Shown: in pieces, positions 9,035 to 16,169 of the stretch
Layout of the letters: every line of letters starts with the position of its first letter
How positions within the stretch are numbered: position 1 is the stretch's first letter
DNA from: Gemmatimonadota bacterium
Lineage (GTDB): Bacteria > Latescibacterota > UBA2968 > UBA8231
NCBI GenBank assembly: GCA_028875335.1
Contig: JAPPEF010000370.1
Location: 1-64,000 of the forward strand
Length of the DNA: 64,000 nt
Direction of reading: 5' to 3'
Made by a program: the position numbers and the translations under genes
Notes under the pieces: generated by a model
What the model saw: the letters and a program-made list of their open reading frames with translations, nothing else
Told to the model about the DNA's origin: nothing
Database searches by the model: none

Positions 9035-9057
9035 ATAGGCCAGGAAGAGCACGTCAA
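9030..9057 (-). promoter_or_regulatory. Sigma-70-like promoter for the creatininase operon
   Basis: Read on the minus strand, TTGACG (9057-9052) and TATTAT (9035-9030) are separated by 16 bp. Transcription would start near 9023, leaving about 28 bases before the ATG at 8995. This is prediction from consensus only. Confidence 0.5.
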
Positions 9058-9074
9058 CATAGGACATTGAGCAG

Positions 9075-10976
9075 ATGGCGCACACTGTTATTGGCACGGC
9101 TGGGCACATTGACCACGGCAAGACTCTGTTGGTCAAGGCGCTGACCGGCATGGATACCGACCAAGCCCCGGAAGAGCGGGCGCGGGGGATTACCATTGAA
9201 CTCGGCTTTGCCTTTTTGGGCGATCAGGCTACGATCATCGACGTGCCCGGGCACGAGCGCTTCGTCAAGACCATGGTGGCCGGCGTCAGCACCATTGACG
9301 TGGCCATGCTGGTCATTGCCGCGGACGACGGCGTGATGCCGCAGTCGCGGGAGCATCTCGACGTGTTGCGGCTTTTGGGGGTCGAGCGCGGGGTGGTGGT
9401 GATCAACAAGGCCGATTTGGTGGAAGAGGAGTGGTTGGACTTGGTGGAGGAAGAGGTGCGGGAGTTTGTGCGCGGAAGTTTTTTGGCGCAGGCCGAGATC
9501 TTTCGCGTCTCTGCGCTCAGCGGCGCGGGCATTGACCCGCTGCGGCAGCGGCTGTTGGCCATGGTTGAGGACACTGCGGCCAAGCGCACGGACGCGCCGT
9601 TCCGCCTGCCCGTAGATCGGGCCTTTGGGGTCAAGGGCTTTGGCCTCGTCTGTACGGGCACGGTGCAGGCTGGGGCCTTGGCCGAGGGCGACCGGGTGGA
9701 GATTGCGCCCGAAGGTCGGTCGGCGCGCGTGCGCCGCTTGCAACAGCACGGAGAGACGGTACAAGAGGTGCGGGCCGGCGACCGAGCCGCGATCAATTTG
9801 GCTGGCGTGGCGCAGGGCCAAATCGAGCGCGGGCACTCGCTGGTCGCGTCTGGATTTTTCCGCCCTACGCAGATGCTGGATGCCGAGGTGCAACTCCTCG
9901 CGTCAAGCCCTATGACCATGGCGTCGCGCACTCGCGTGCGCCTGCACTTGGGCACGCGGGAGATTATGGCACGGATTGTACTTCCCGGTGGCAAGCCCTT
10001 GATGCCTGGGCAGGAGAGTATGGCACAGCTCCGCTTGGAGGCTCCCGTAGTTGCCGCGTGGGGTGATCGCTTTGTGCTGCGCCGGTACTCGCCAGCGCTG
10101 ACCATTGGCGGTGGTCGCGTGCTCAACCCGCACCCGGCTAAGCACCGGCGCTTTGAGCCAGCGTTGCTCGCGCATTTGCAGGCGTTGGCCAGTGCCGATT
10201 TGCCTGAAGTAGTAGAGTGCTGGCTCCGCTATGCGGACGATCGGCTCAAGAGCCAGCAGGTGTTGGCCGGCGAGATGGGCATTGGCGAGGAGCGGTTGGA
10301 GGGTTTGACGGATGCGCTAGTAGCGGATGGCCGTGCCGTGCGCGTGGTGTCAGAAGGGCAACCGCACGTTTTGCATTTGGACGTGTGCGAGCACTGGGGC
10401 GCGCAGATCGAGGCCGCGCTGGCGAGTTTTCACCGCGCCCAGCCGCTCAAGTTGGGATTGCCGCGCGAGGAGCTGCGCAATTTGAGCGCGCGCTACATCC
10501 AGCCCGAATTGTTCGACTGCGTGTTGCGCTACTTGGAGGAATCGGGACGGATCGCGCTGGATGGGGCTGTGGTGCGGGCCGCGTCGCACAGCATTCGCTT
10601 CACCCCGGAGCAAGAGGTGCTAAGGGTGGCTGTGGAGGCGCGGCTCAACACTACGGATTTTGCCAACTTGCCGACGATGGCTGAGCTAGCTCAAACTCTC
10701 GATGTCCCACTGCCGCAGGTAACGGACGTGGTCCAAGCGCTGCAAGCACTGGGGACGGTGGTCGCGTTGGAGGGGGGCTTGCTGATTCATTGCGAGGCTC
10801 TCACCCGCGCGCGGACGCTGCTGAGCGATTCTCTCAAGCGCGACGGCGAGATTACAGTAGCCGAATTCCGCACGCTGATTGGCAGCAATCGCAAATGCGC
10901 GATGGCGCTTTTAGGTTACTTCGACGCCGAGGGACTGACGGCGCGGCGGGGGGATGTGCGGGTTTTGGTGGGATGA
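9075..10976 (+). CDS. selB: Selenocysteine-specific elongation factor SelB
   Basis: The protein has 633 residues. The GTPase domain shows G1 GHIDHGKT (10-17), the switch region [12 protein letters not shown]3 DVPGHE (56-61) and G4 NKAD (111-114). The [20 protein letters not shown] segment that begins domain II is typical of SelB rather than EF-Tu. Residues from about 360 to the end are charged, helical segments fitting the winged-helix repeats that bind the SECIS hairpin in mRNA. SelB delivers Sec-tRNA to UGA codons. It implies selenoprotein synthesis in this organism, but I see no selA, selC, selD or obvious UGA-containing selenoprotein gene here. The start follows a weak ribosome site. Confidence 0.93.
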   Translation: MAHTVIGTAGHIDHGKTLLVKALTGMDTDQAPEERARGITIELGFAFLGDQATIIDVPGHERFVKTMVAGVSTIDVAMLVIAADDGVMPQSREHLDVLRLLGVERGVVVINKADLVEEEWLDLVEEEVREFVRGSFLAQAEIFRVSALSGAGIDPLRQRLLAMVEDTAAKRTDAPFRLPVDRAFGVKGFGLVCTGTVQAGALAEGDRVEIAPEGRSARVRRLQQHGETVQEVRAGDRAAINLAGVAQGQIERGHSLVASGFFRPTQMLDAEVQLLASSPMTMASRTRVRLHLGTREIMARIVLPGGKPLMPGQESMAQLRLEAPVVAAWGDRFVLRRYSPALTIGGGRVLNPHPAKHRRFEPALLAHLQALASADLPEVVECWLRYADDRLKSQQVLAGEMGIGEERLEGLTDALVADGRAVRVVSEGQPHVLHLDVCEHWGAQIEAALASFHRAQPLKLGLPREELRNLSARYIQPELFDCVLRYLEESGRIALDGAVVRAASHSIRFTPEQEVLRVAVEARLNTTDFANLPTMAELAQTLDVPLPQVTDVVQALQALGTVVALEGGLLIHCEALTRARTLLSDSLKRDGEITVAEFRTLIGSNRKCAMALLGYFDAEGLTARRGDVRVLVG

Positions 10977-11023
10977 TCTTGCGGCCCGGCGTGCGTTGTG
11001 ATGGAATCGACGCCGACCGAACC

Positions 11024-11052
11024 GTAGGGGGCGGTTTGAAACCGCCCCCTAC
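11024..11052. repeat. Perfect 29-bp palindrome
   Basis: Two 14-bp arms (gtagggggcggttt and its exact reverse complement) are separated by a single base. It lies 47 bp after selB and 34 bp before the next start codon. It has no T run. Sequences of the form GTAGGGGCG...CGCCCCTAC occur as dispersed repeats in several uncultured and cyanobacterial lineages, so it may be one copy of a small mobile REP-like element. I see no second copy in the window. Confidence 0.7.
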
Positions 11053-11086
11053 CCGGGTGCGTAACGCCTGGAATAATAGGAATAAT

Positions 11087-13492
11087 ATGGCTTTGAATGT
11101 TATTTGGTTAGACGACCCTGCAAGTGGCAAGAGAGAACTAGTAGGCGGTAAAGCGGCTAACCTCAACCAGCTACATAGCGGCGGACAAGTGCCGCTTGGT
11201 TTTTGTATCACCACCGATGCTACGACGAGAGTGGTGCCGGTGCGGAATGGTGAAGCATCTTTGCCTCCCGACCTTTATGCTGAGATCGAAACCGCGTACG
11301 CGGAACTGGGTGTTCGTTGCGGAACTCCCGAGCTGGCGGTGGCGATCCGATCTTCGGCTGTGGCGGAGGATGGTGCGGTTAATTCGTTTGCTGGCCAATA
11401 TCAGACCCTGTTGAATGTCGTGGGCGTGGATGCCGTGGCTGCGGCGATAGTCGAATGCGTGGAGGCGGCTTACCGGCCCCATGCCGCCGCCTACCGCAAG
11501 CGTTCAGGGGCCAGTGCGGACGAGGTGAATCTGGCCATTCTCGTGCAGGAGTTCATCGCTGCGGATTCTTCAGCGGTCGCGTTTACCGCTAATCCGGTTA
11601 CCAATGACGCAAGCGAGATCGTCATCAACGCATATTGGGGGTTGGGAGAAGGGCTAGTCGATGGCAGTTTGGTTCCCGATACGTACACCGTGGACAAACG
11701 GGAATTGCGAATCAAGACGCGGAGCGTGGCCAAGAAAGAGCAGATGTGCGCTGCCGGGTCCACTGGCGTGATCGAAATAGACGTACCAGCAGATAACCAG
11801 TCGCGGTCAACTTTAACCGACGAACAAGTCGGCGAGATCTGCAGCAGCGCGGTCAATCTGGAGGCCCGGATGGGGTGGCCCGTTGACTTGGAATGCGCTT
11901 TTAAGGATGGAAAGCTGTATTTGCTCCAGTGCCGTCCGGTGACGACCCTCGTGCAAGATGGACGAGATTGGTCGGTGGAATGGGACGATCCCAAAGATGC
12001 TGAATTGACTTGGCGCAGGGGAAGTCTGGAAGCGCCGCTCGATCAGTCGTTTGAATGGTATTGGATGCAGGGTTGGGCGAAAGCGCGGCGGGAGACGGGC
12101 AGCGGCACGTTGCCTATGCGGATCTATGTGAACGGCTACGCATACGAGGCGGAAAAACCCTTCAAGGTCGGCAACCGCAAGGAACAAGAGGAAGCTCGCA
12201 AAAAAACGGAGCGCGAGATACCGGAACTTTGGAAAAGTGAATGGTTGCCTGGGCTCAAGCGGAAGCGGGTTTATTTCCGCAGCTTGAATCTATCGGCGCT
12301 GTCCAACGACGAGTTGGCCAGCGTGCTGGTCGAGGCACTGCCTTGGTATTGCGAATGTGCGAGAATGCACGCGCATCTAGGCGGGACGGCGGTCGAGGCG
12401 GTTGGGCGCTTGGTGGAGTGGTATCGCAAACGGTTTCCCGACGCTGCGGAAAGCGAACCCTGCCGATTGGTGCAGGGGCAGTCAAATTTGAGCGTTGAGA
12501 AGGGGCATCTTTTGTGGCAGTTGCAACAGCACCTTACTCCCGCCAACGAAGAGCTTCTGAGAGCCGCTTTACAGTCGCGTAAGAAGCAAGGCAGATGGGA
12601 CGGGCTTGAGGGGTCCTTCAAAGAGATTTTCGATCAGTACTTAGAGACTTATTGGAAAGATACACCGGAATTTCTCGCCTCCTTGGTCCTCAAATACGCC
12701 GAGCAGGGCGTGGAAGATCCATACGTAAAATTGCACCAATTAGCGGCAGAGCGGGAGCAATTTACCGAGCATGTGCGTTCGCTGCTGAAAAAGCAGGAAC
12801 GCAAGGTTTTCGAGGAGCTTTTGCAGGTGGCTCTGGCCAATTATCCGCTGACTGAAGACCACAACTACTGGGTCGATGGGATCGCCGCGCATTACATATT
12901 TCCGCTGTTCGATGAACTGGGCCGCCGAATGATCAAAGGCGGTATCCTCAAGAAGAAGCGGAGCGAGATCAAATACCTAGAACTGAACGAAATTATCCTC
13001 TGGGGATTCGGCGTGCGTCAGCCGTTGCGCGCGCGGGTCGTCGAACGCCAACGAGAATTTGATCGACGGTTGAAACTATCGCCGCCAGAATTCCTCGGTG
13101 CTTGCGAGGAGCCGATGGTCGGAGAGGATGATTACTTGTTTTGGGGTCCCTCGACCCCACTTGAGGCACCAAAGGGAGAAGTGCGTGGAGTCGGGGCTTC
13201 GCCGGGGATTGTCAGGGGGCGTGCGCGCGTGGCCGTGAATCTGGACAAGGCATTGCAATTACAGCCGGGGGAAATATTGGTTTGTGGTACGACCGATCCC
13301 CATTGGACGCCGCTTTTTGCCGTTGGGGCGGGATTAGTGAGCGACAGAGGCGGGGCGTTGTGTCATGGGGCGGTCGTCGCCCGGGAATATGGCTTGCCGG
13401 CGGTGGTGGGAACCCTGATCGGGACCAAGAAGATTAGAACCGGACAGTTAATCGAAATTGATGGCCAAAGCGGGGTGATAAGGCTGTTGTGA
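11087..13492 (+). CDS. Rifampin phosphotransferase-like PEP-utilizing protein
   Basis: Started at the ATG at 11087 (AGGA about six bases upstream; the longer frame crosses the palindrome and selB), the protein has 801 residues. An ATP-grasp PPDK-type domain covers about 1-290, with GGKAANL at 20-26, AIRSSAVAED and the closing LYLLQCRPVTT. A poorly conserved, charged middle section spans about 300-690. The C-terminal swivelling phosphohistidine domain starts at GVGASPGIVRGRA and carries the catalytic candidate His760 in GGALCHGAVVAREYGLPAV. Domain order ATP/middle/His with no PEP-binding barrel is that of rifampin phosphotransferases (about 870 aa) and relatives, not of PEP synthase. The middle domain sets the acceptor, so the true substrate may not be rifampin. 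Confidence 0.75.
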   Translation: MALNVIWLDDPASGKRELVGGKAANLNQLHSGGQVPLGFCITTDATTRVVPVRNGEASLPPDLYAEIETAYAELGVRCGTPELAVAIRSSAVAEDGAVNSFAGQYQTLLNVVGVDAVAAAIVECVEAAYRPHAAAYRKRSGASADEVNLAILVQEFIAADSSAVAFTANPVTNDASEIVINAYWGLGEGLVDGSLVPDTYTVDKRELRIKTRSVAKKEQMCAAGSTGVIEIDVPADNQSRSTLTDEQVGEICSSAVNLEARMGWPVDLECAFKDGKLYLLQCRPVTTLVQDGRDWSVEWDDPKDAELTWRRGSLEAPLDQSFEWYWMQGWAKARRETGSGTLPMRIYVNGYAYEAEKPFKVGNRKEQEEARKKTEREIPELWKSEWLPGLKRKRVYFRSLNLSALSNDELASVLVEALPWYCECARMHAHLGGTAVEAVGRLVEWYRKRFPDAAESEPCRLVQGQSNLSVEKGHLLWQLQQHLTPANEELLRAALQSRKKQGRWDGLEGSFKEIFDQYLETYWKDTPEFLASLVLKYAEQGVEDPYVKLHQLAAEREQFTEHVRSLLKKQERKVFEELLQVALANYPLTEDHNYWVDGIAAHYIFPLFDELGRRMIKGGILKKKRSEIKYLELNEIILWGFGVRQPLRARVVERQREFDRRLKLSPPEFLGACEEPMVGEDDYLFWGPSTPLEAPKGEVRGVGASPGIVRGRARVAVNLDKALQLQPGEILVCGTTDPHWTPLFAVGAGLVSDRGGALCHGAVVAREYGLPAVVGTLIGTKKIRTGQLIEIDGQSGVIRLL

Positions 13493-13568
13493 TGTAAGGC
13501 CCGCAGGAATTGAGCGAGGCGTTGGCGTAACGGGTATCGTCAGTAGTCGTGTCTCGGAGCGAGATGAT

Positions 13569-14030
13569 CTAACTTTTTGCTTCTGGTGGGCTTGTATAGA
13601 TTTGCCTATTCCCATTCACAATCGAAAAATGATGACTTGCGATATTAAATCCCTCGCGCAAATAGAACCTATGTGCAGAAAAATTCTGAACGCTTGAATC
13701 CAAATGGATCTGCTCACAGTCATTTTTTTGTGCATAGGATTTAAGCCAATCTAGCATGACTTTGCCTAGGCCCGAAGAACGTCGGTGTTCATTTGTGATC
13801 AGATCTTCAATGTACATGTGTTTTCCCCAAGCCAATCGGGTCTCAATTACAAACCCCGCTGCACAAATCGCCTGACCATCATCCTTGATATAAGCAACGG
13901 TGTAACCTCTCTTTTGCTGAGCCTTAATCTGAGAGATTATAGTGCGTAGATCATAGCTAGTTCTGAGCTGGATCAACAAACTACCAACTATTTCTAAATC
14001 TGCATCTACTTCAGCAATCCTAATTTCCAT
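13569..14030 (-). CDS. GNAT-family N-acetyltransferase
   Basis: The 153-residue protein shows the GNAT core: a beta-4/beta-5 region AICAAGFVIETR, then MYIEDLITNEHRRSSGLGKVMLDWL, where RSSGLG is the acetyl-CoA pyrophosphate loop, and an end motif NFSAHRFYLREGF. It would transfer an acetyl group to an amine of unknown identity. The gene is visibly more AT-rich than its neighbours and has no strong ribosome site, suggesting acquisition. Its last residues (YTSPPEAKS) are encoded by an 18-bp sequence that recurs at 14727-14744. It is convergent with the gene ending at 13492. Confidence 0.8.
   Translation of the reverse strand: MEIRIAEVDADLEIVGSLLIQLRTSYDLRTIISQIKAQQKRGYTVAYIKDDGQAICAAGFVIETRLAWGKHMYIEDLITNEHRRSSGLGKVMLDWLKSYAQKNDCEQIHLDSSVQNFSAHRFYLREGFNIASHHFSIVNGNRQIYTSPPEAKS
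13579..13596. repeat. 18-bp direct repeat, copy 1
   Basis: The sequence gcttctggtgggcttgta is identical to 14727-14744. This copy encodes the C-terminus of the GNAT protein. Confidence 0.75.
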
Positions 14031-14195
14031 CTACAGGGGCCTTAATTTTTGGAGACTATGCCTCTCGGTTGTGATTAGAAGTGGGCGTCCCCAAGGTGTC
14101 CTTTCATCTCAAATTTTAGAGGTGCTCATCAAGGAACTTTTTGGAAAAAGATCATCCAACACATCGCGAATCATACCAGCGCCTTCCGTTCTGAT

Positions 14196-14606
14196 TTATT
14201 CCGGGGTAAAAGTTACTTCAAGCTTGATACCATCGGGGTCGAAGAAGAACGTCGCGTAATATCCCTCGCCGTACTCTGGACAGTCGATTGGCGGGTCTTC
14301 GACATTCACATACTCTAGATTTTTGATCACCTCATCGTAGATCCGTTCAACTTCTGCTCGTGAGTCCACGGAAAAGGCGAGATGGTGCAGCCCAGGCTTT
14401 TCCCTCTCGTGTCGGCCTGCTTCTATAGTGCGGCCGATCAGCAGGACCGTCCCGTCCTTCTCAAATCGCAATCTGTCGATCTCACCCTGCTCTGTCAGGC
14501 GCGAGGGCAATCCTCGGAATCCAAGCCCTTCTAGCAAGGGCGAGTAGAATCTCGTCGAAGTATCTAGATCGGAGACTGATAACCGGATGTGATGGATAGC
14601 TGCCAT
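14196..14606 (-). CDS. VOC/glyoxalase-family protein
   Basis: From the ATG at 14606, with AGGAG eight bases upstream, the product is 136 residues, the usual size of a single-module pair of beta-alpha-beta-beta-beta units. His5 or His6 (AAIHHIRLSVSDLD), the LHHLAFSV histidine and the Glu of IKLEVTF near the end are the expected metal ligands. FFDPDGIKLEV is the common closing motif. Members include glyoxalases, dioxygenases and antibiotic-binding proteins; nothing indicates which this is. The region in front (14607-14751) holds no gene. Confidence 0.8.
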   Translation of the reverse strand: MAAIHHIRLSVSDLDTSTRFYSPLLEGLGFRGLPSRLTEQGEIDRLRFEKDGTVLLIGRTIEAGRHEREKPGLHHLAFSVDSRAEVERIYDEVIKNLEYVNVEDPPIDCPEYGEGYYATFFFDPDGIKLEVTFTPE

Positions 14607-14726
14607 CTCTTCTTCTCCTTCGGTGTTTAGGTAGATACCTGTTTTCGACAAAAAATATCCGGTCAATCTCAATGACTGACGATGGGTTTGTTTTTGCACG
14701 TTATTGGGCGTTGTTGCATAATTTTC

Positions 14727-14744
14727 GCTTCTGGTGGGCTTGTA
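14727..14744. repeat. 18-bp direct repeat, copy 2
   Basis: Identical to 13579-13596. This copy lies just beyond the stop of the SnoaL-like gene, so the two copies bracket the VOC gene. Confidence 0.75.
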
Positions 14745-14751
14745 CAGGTCC

Positions 14752-15186
14752 CTATTTCGAGGGTGTTATCTCGGGGAAGAAGGCGGCCACAATTTTCCAC
14801 TCGCCCTTGATACGGCCCGTGAACCACACGTTTTGACAATCGTCCCATCGAGAGTATATCTGACCGGTATCCGAACGCCAGCGCCCCGATTCCCGCACTA
14901 CAGATATGGCCATATTGCCGCGAACATCCGTCTGCAATATTTGCTGTTCCTGCTCGTAGTTAACGTCCTCGGGCATGCGCGTCTCTCCCCATTCCTGCAT
15001 CTCGCTCTGTACCAAGAATAGGTGCGGTACCCAGTCCGTAGGGTCGGTCGATCCACACCCGAACCAGCGAAAATAAGTCTCGTCATGGCACGAGCGGACC
15101 GCATCCCAATCTTTTTCCCTGTGGGCCTGCTGGTAGCGGTTCAGTAGGCGGTGGATCGCTTCGATATCGGCTCTGTCTCTATCCAT
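14752..15186 (-). CDS. SnoaL/NTF2-like small protein
   Basis: This 144-residue protein opens with an amphipathic helix pair (IEAIHRLLNRYQQAHREKDWDAVRSCH) and then alternating strands ending GEWKIVAAFFPE, the layout of NTF2-like folds such as SnoaL and DUF4440 proteins. These serve as small-molecule isomerases, ligand-binding pockets or accessory subunits. No catalytic set can be assigned. It starts 17 bp after the stop of the gene at 15204 and has AGGA five bases before the ATG, so it is probably the last gene of the sigma-factor operon. Confidence 0.6.
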   Translation of the reverse strand: MDRDRADIEAIHRLLNRYQQAHREKDWDAVRSCHDETYFRWFGCGSTDPTDWVPHLFLVQSEMQEWGETRMPEDVNYEQEQQILQTDVRGNMAISVVRESGRWRSDTGQIYSRWDDCQNVWFTGRIKGEWKIVAAFFPEITPSK

Positions 15187-15203
15187 GTCGTCCTACAGCC
15201 TCC

Positions 15204-15581
15204 TTAGACAGTGTCTATAGTAAACGTATAGCCCACGCCGACCGGCACTTCGCGTTCGTCGACCTCGCGCACTATGGACTTGATTGCTTTCGATTCGGCT
15301 ATCGACGGAATCGGCTGACTGTCCCGCGCTAGTGCCGAGATAGGTACGACGACCGAGCAATCGCCGATGGACACGATGGCGATAGTACATCCTAGTCCGT
15401 TTTGCAACTCTTCAAACCGGCCGGCAAAGGCTTTCAGCAAAGCCCTTCGGCACTCCCGGTCCGGCTCGCTTTGCAGTAGCCGTGCCAGCGTCTTTGCGGC
15501 GAGGTCCTCCGGTATGGCAGGGTCGTATGCCGACAGTAGTTTCGATAGTTTATCTCCGGTATGGGATTTCTCGGGTTCCAT
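15204..15581 (-). CDS. Unknown 125-aa protein downstream of the ECF sigma gene
   Basis: The ATG at 15581 lies 5 bp after the sigma-factor stop; a longer frame would overlap that gene. The N-terminal half is helical (KLSKLLSAYDPAIPEDLAAKTLARLL), and the C-terminal half has short strands (GCTIAIVSIGDCSVVVPISAL and VGVGYTFTIDTV). There is no membrane segment and no zinc-type HxxxCxxC motif. An anti-sigma factor commonly occupies this place in ECF operons, but this protein resembles none that I know. It may still modulate the sigma factor. Confidence 0.6.
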   Translation of the reverse strand: MEPEKSHTGDKLSKLLSAYDPAIPEDLAAKTLARLLQSEPDRECRRALLKAFAGRFEELQNGLGCTIAIVSIGDCSVVVPISALARDSQPIPSIAESKAIKSIVREVDEREVPVGVGYTFTIDTV

Positions 15582-15586
15582 AGTGC

Positions 15587-16141
15587 TCAACCAATCAAAT
15601 CGGACAGGCTTGCTCGCAGTTGCTGGCGGGCTGCGTGCAGGTGCCAGCGCACAGCGCCGACTGAGCAACCCACTGTTGCGGCGATCTCTTCGTACGAGAG
15701 CCCGTGGTATTCGCGCAAAACCACGACCAAGCGCCGTGCGTCGTCAAGAGTCGCAAGCGCTGTGCGGATTCTGCTCGCCAACTCGACGCTCTGCGCCGAT
15801 CCCATATCCGCGAGTTGAAAGTCGAGATCAATGTCGCGTTCGATCGACAGGTGGTGCCGGTGCTGGCGATACTTGTGGTAGTCGCGGCATAAATTGCTGG
15901 CAATGGCCCAGAACCACGAGCGGAAACGCGTCGGATCATCGAGGTTGTGGAGGGACTCATAGACGCGCACGAAGGTTTCTTGTGCCAGATCTTCTGCATC
16001 GGCTCTCCGGCCCGTCATGCGACAGAAAAACAAAAAAACTCCATTTTGGTAGCGGGTGACCAAATTGGCAAAGGCGGCCATATCGCCCTCGGCAAAACGC
16101 CGTACCAAGTCCCCATCTGTAGGATCGTATTCGTCTCCCAT
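15587..16141 (-). CDS. ECF-type RNA polymerase sigma factor
   Basis: The 184-residue protein has both regions of the sigma-70 ECF family. Region 2 covers about residues 12-80 (FANLVTRYQNGVFLFFCRMTG, AEDLAQETFVRVYESL, RFRSWFWAIASNLCRDYHK). Region 4 covers about 125-178 (LDDARRLVVVLREYHGLSYEEIAATVG followed by the recognition helix CSVGAVRWHLHAAR). It would direct polymerase to a small set of promoters, likely including its own operon. AAAGG lies five bases before the ATG. The upstream DUF5916 gene ends 28 bp away and the next gene follows at 5 bp, so all are probably co-transcribed. Confidence 0.93.
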   Translation of the reverse strand: MGDEYDPTDGDLVRRFAEGDMAAFANLVTRYQNGVFLFFCRMTGRRADAEDLAQETFVRVYESLHNLDDPTRFRSWFWAIASNLCRDYHKYRQHRHHLSIERDIDLDFQLADMGSAQSVELASRIRTALATLDDARRLVVVLREYHGLSYEEIAATVGCSVGAVRWHLHAARQQLRASLSDLIG

Positions 16142-16169
16142 GTTGCCTTTGCATCCATTCTCGCACCGC

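Noticed and set aside
14690..14722. A possible integron attC-like site near ttattgggcgttgttgcata
   Set aside because: Only one arm resembles a core site; no matching second arm or integrase was found.
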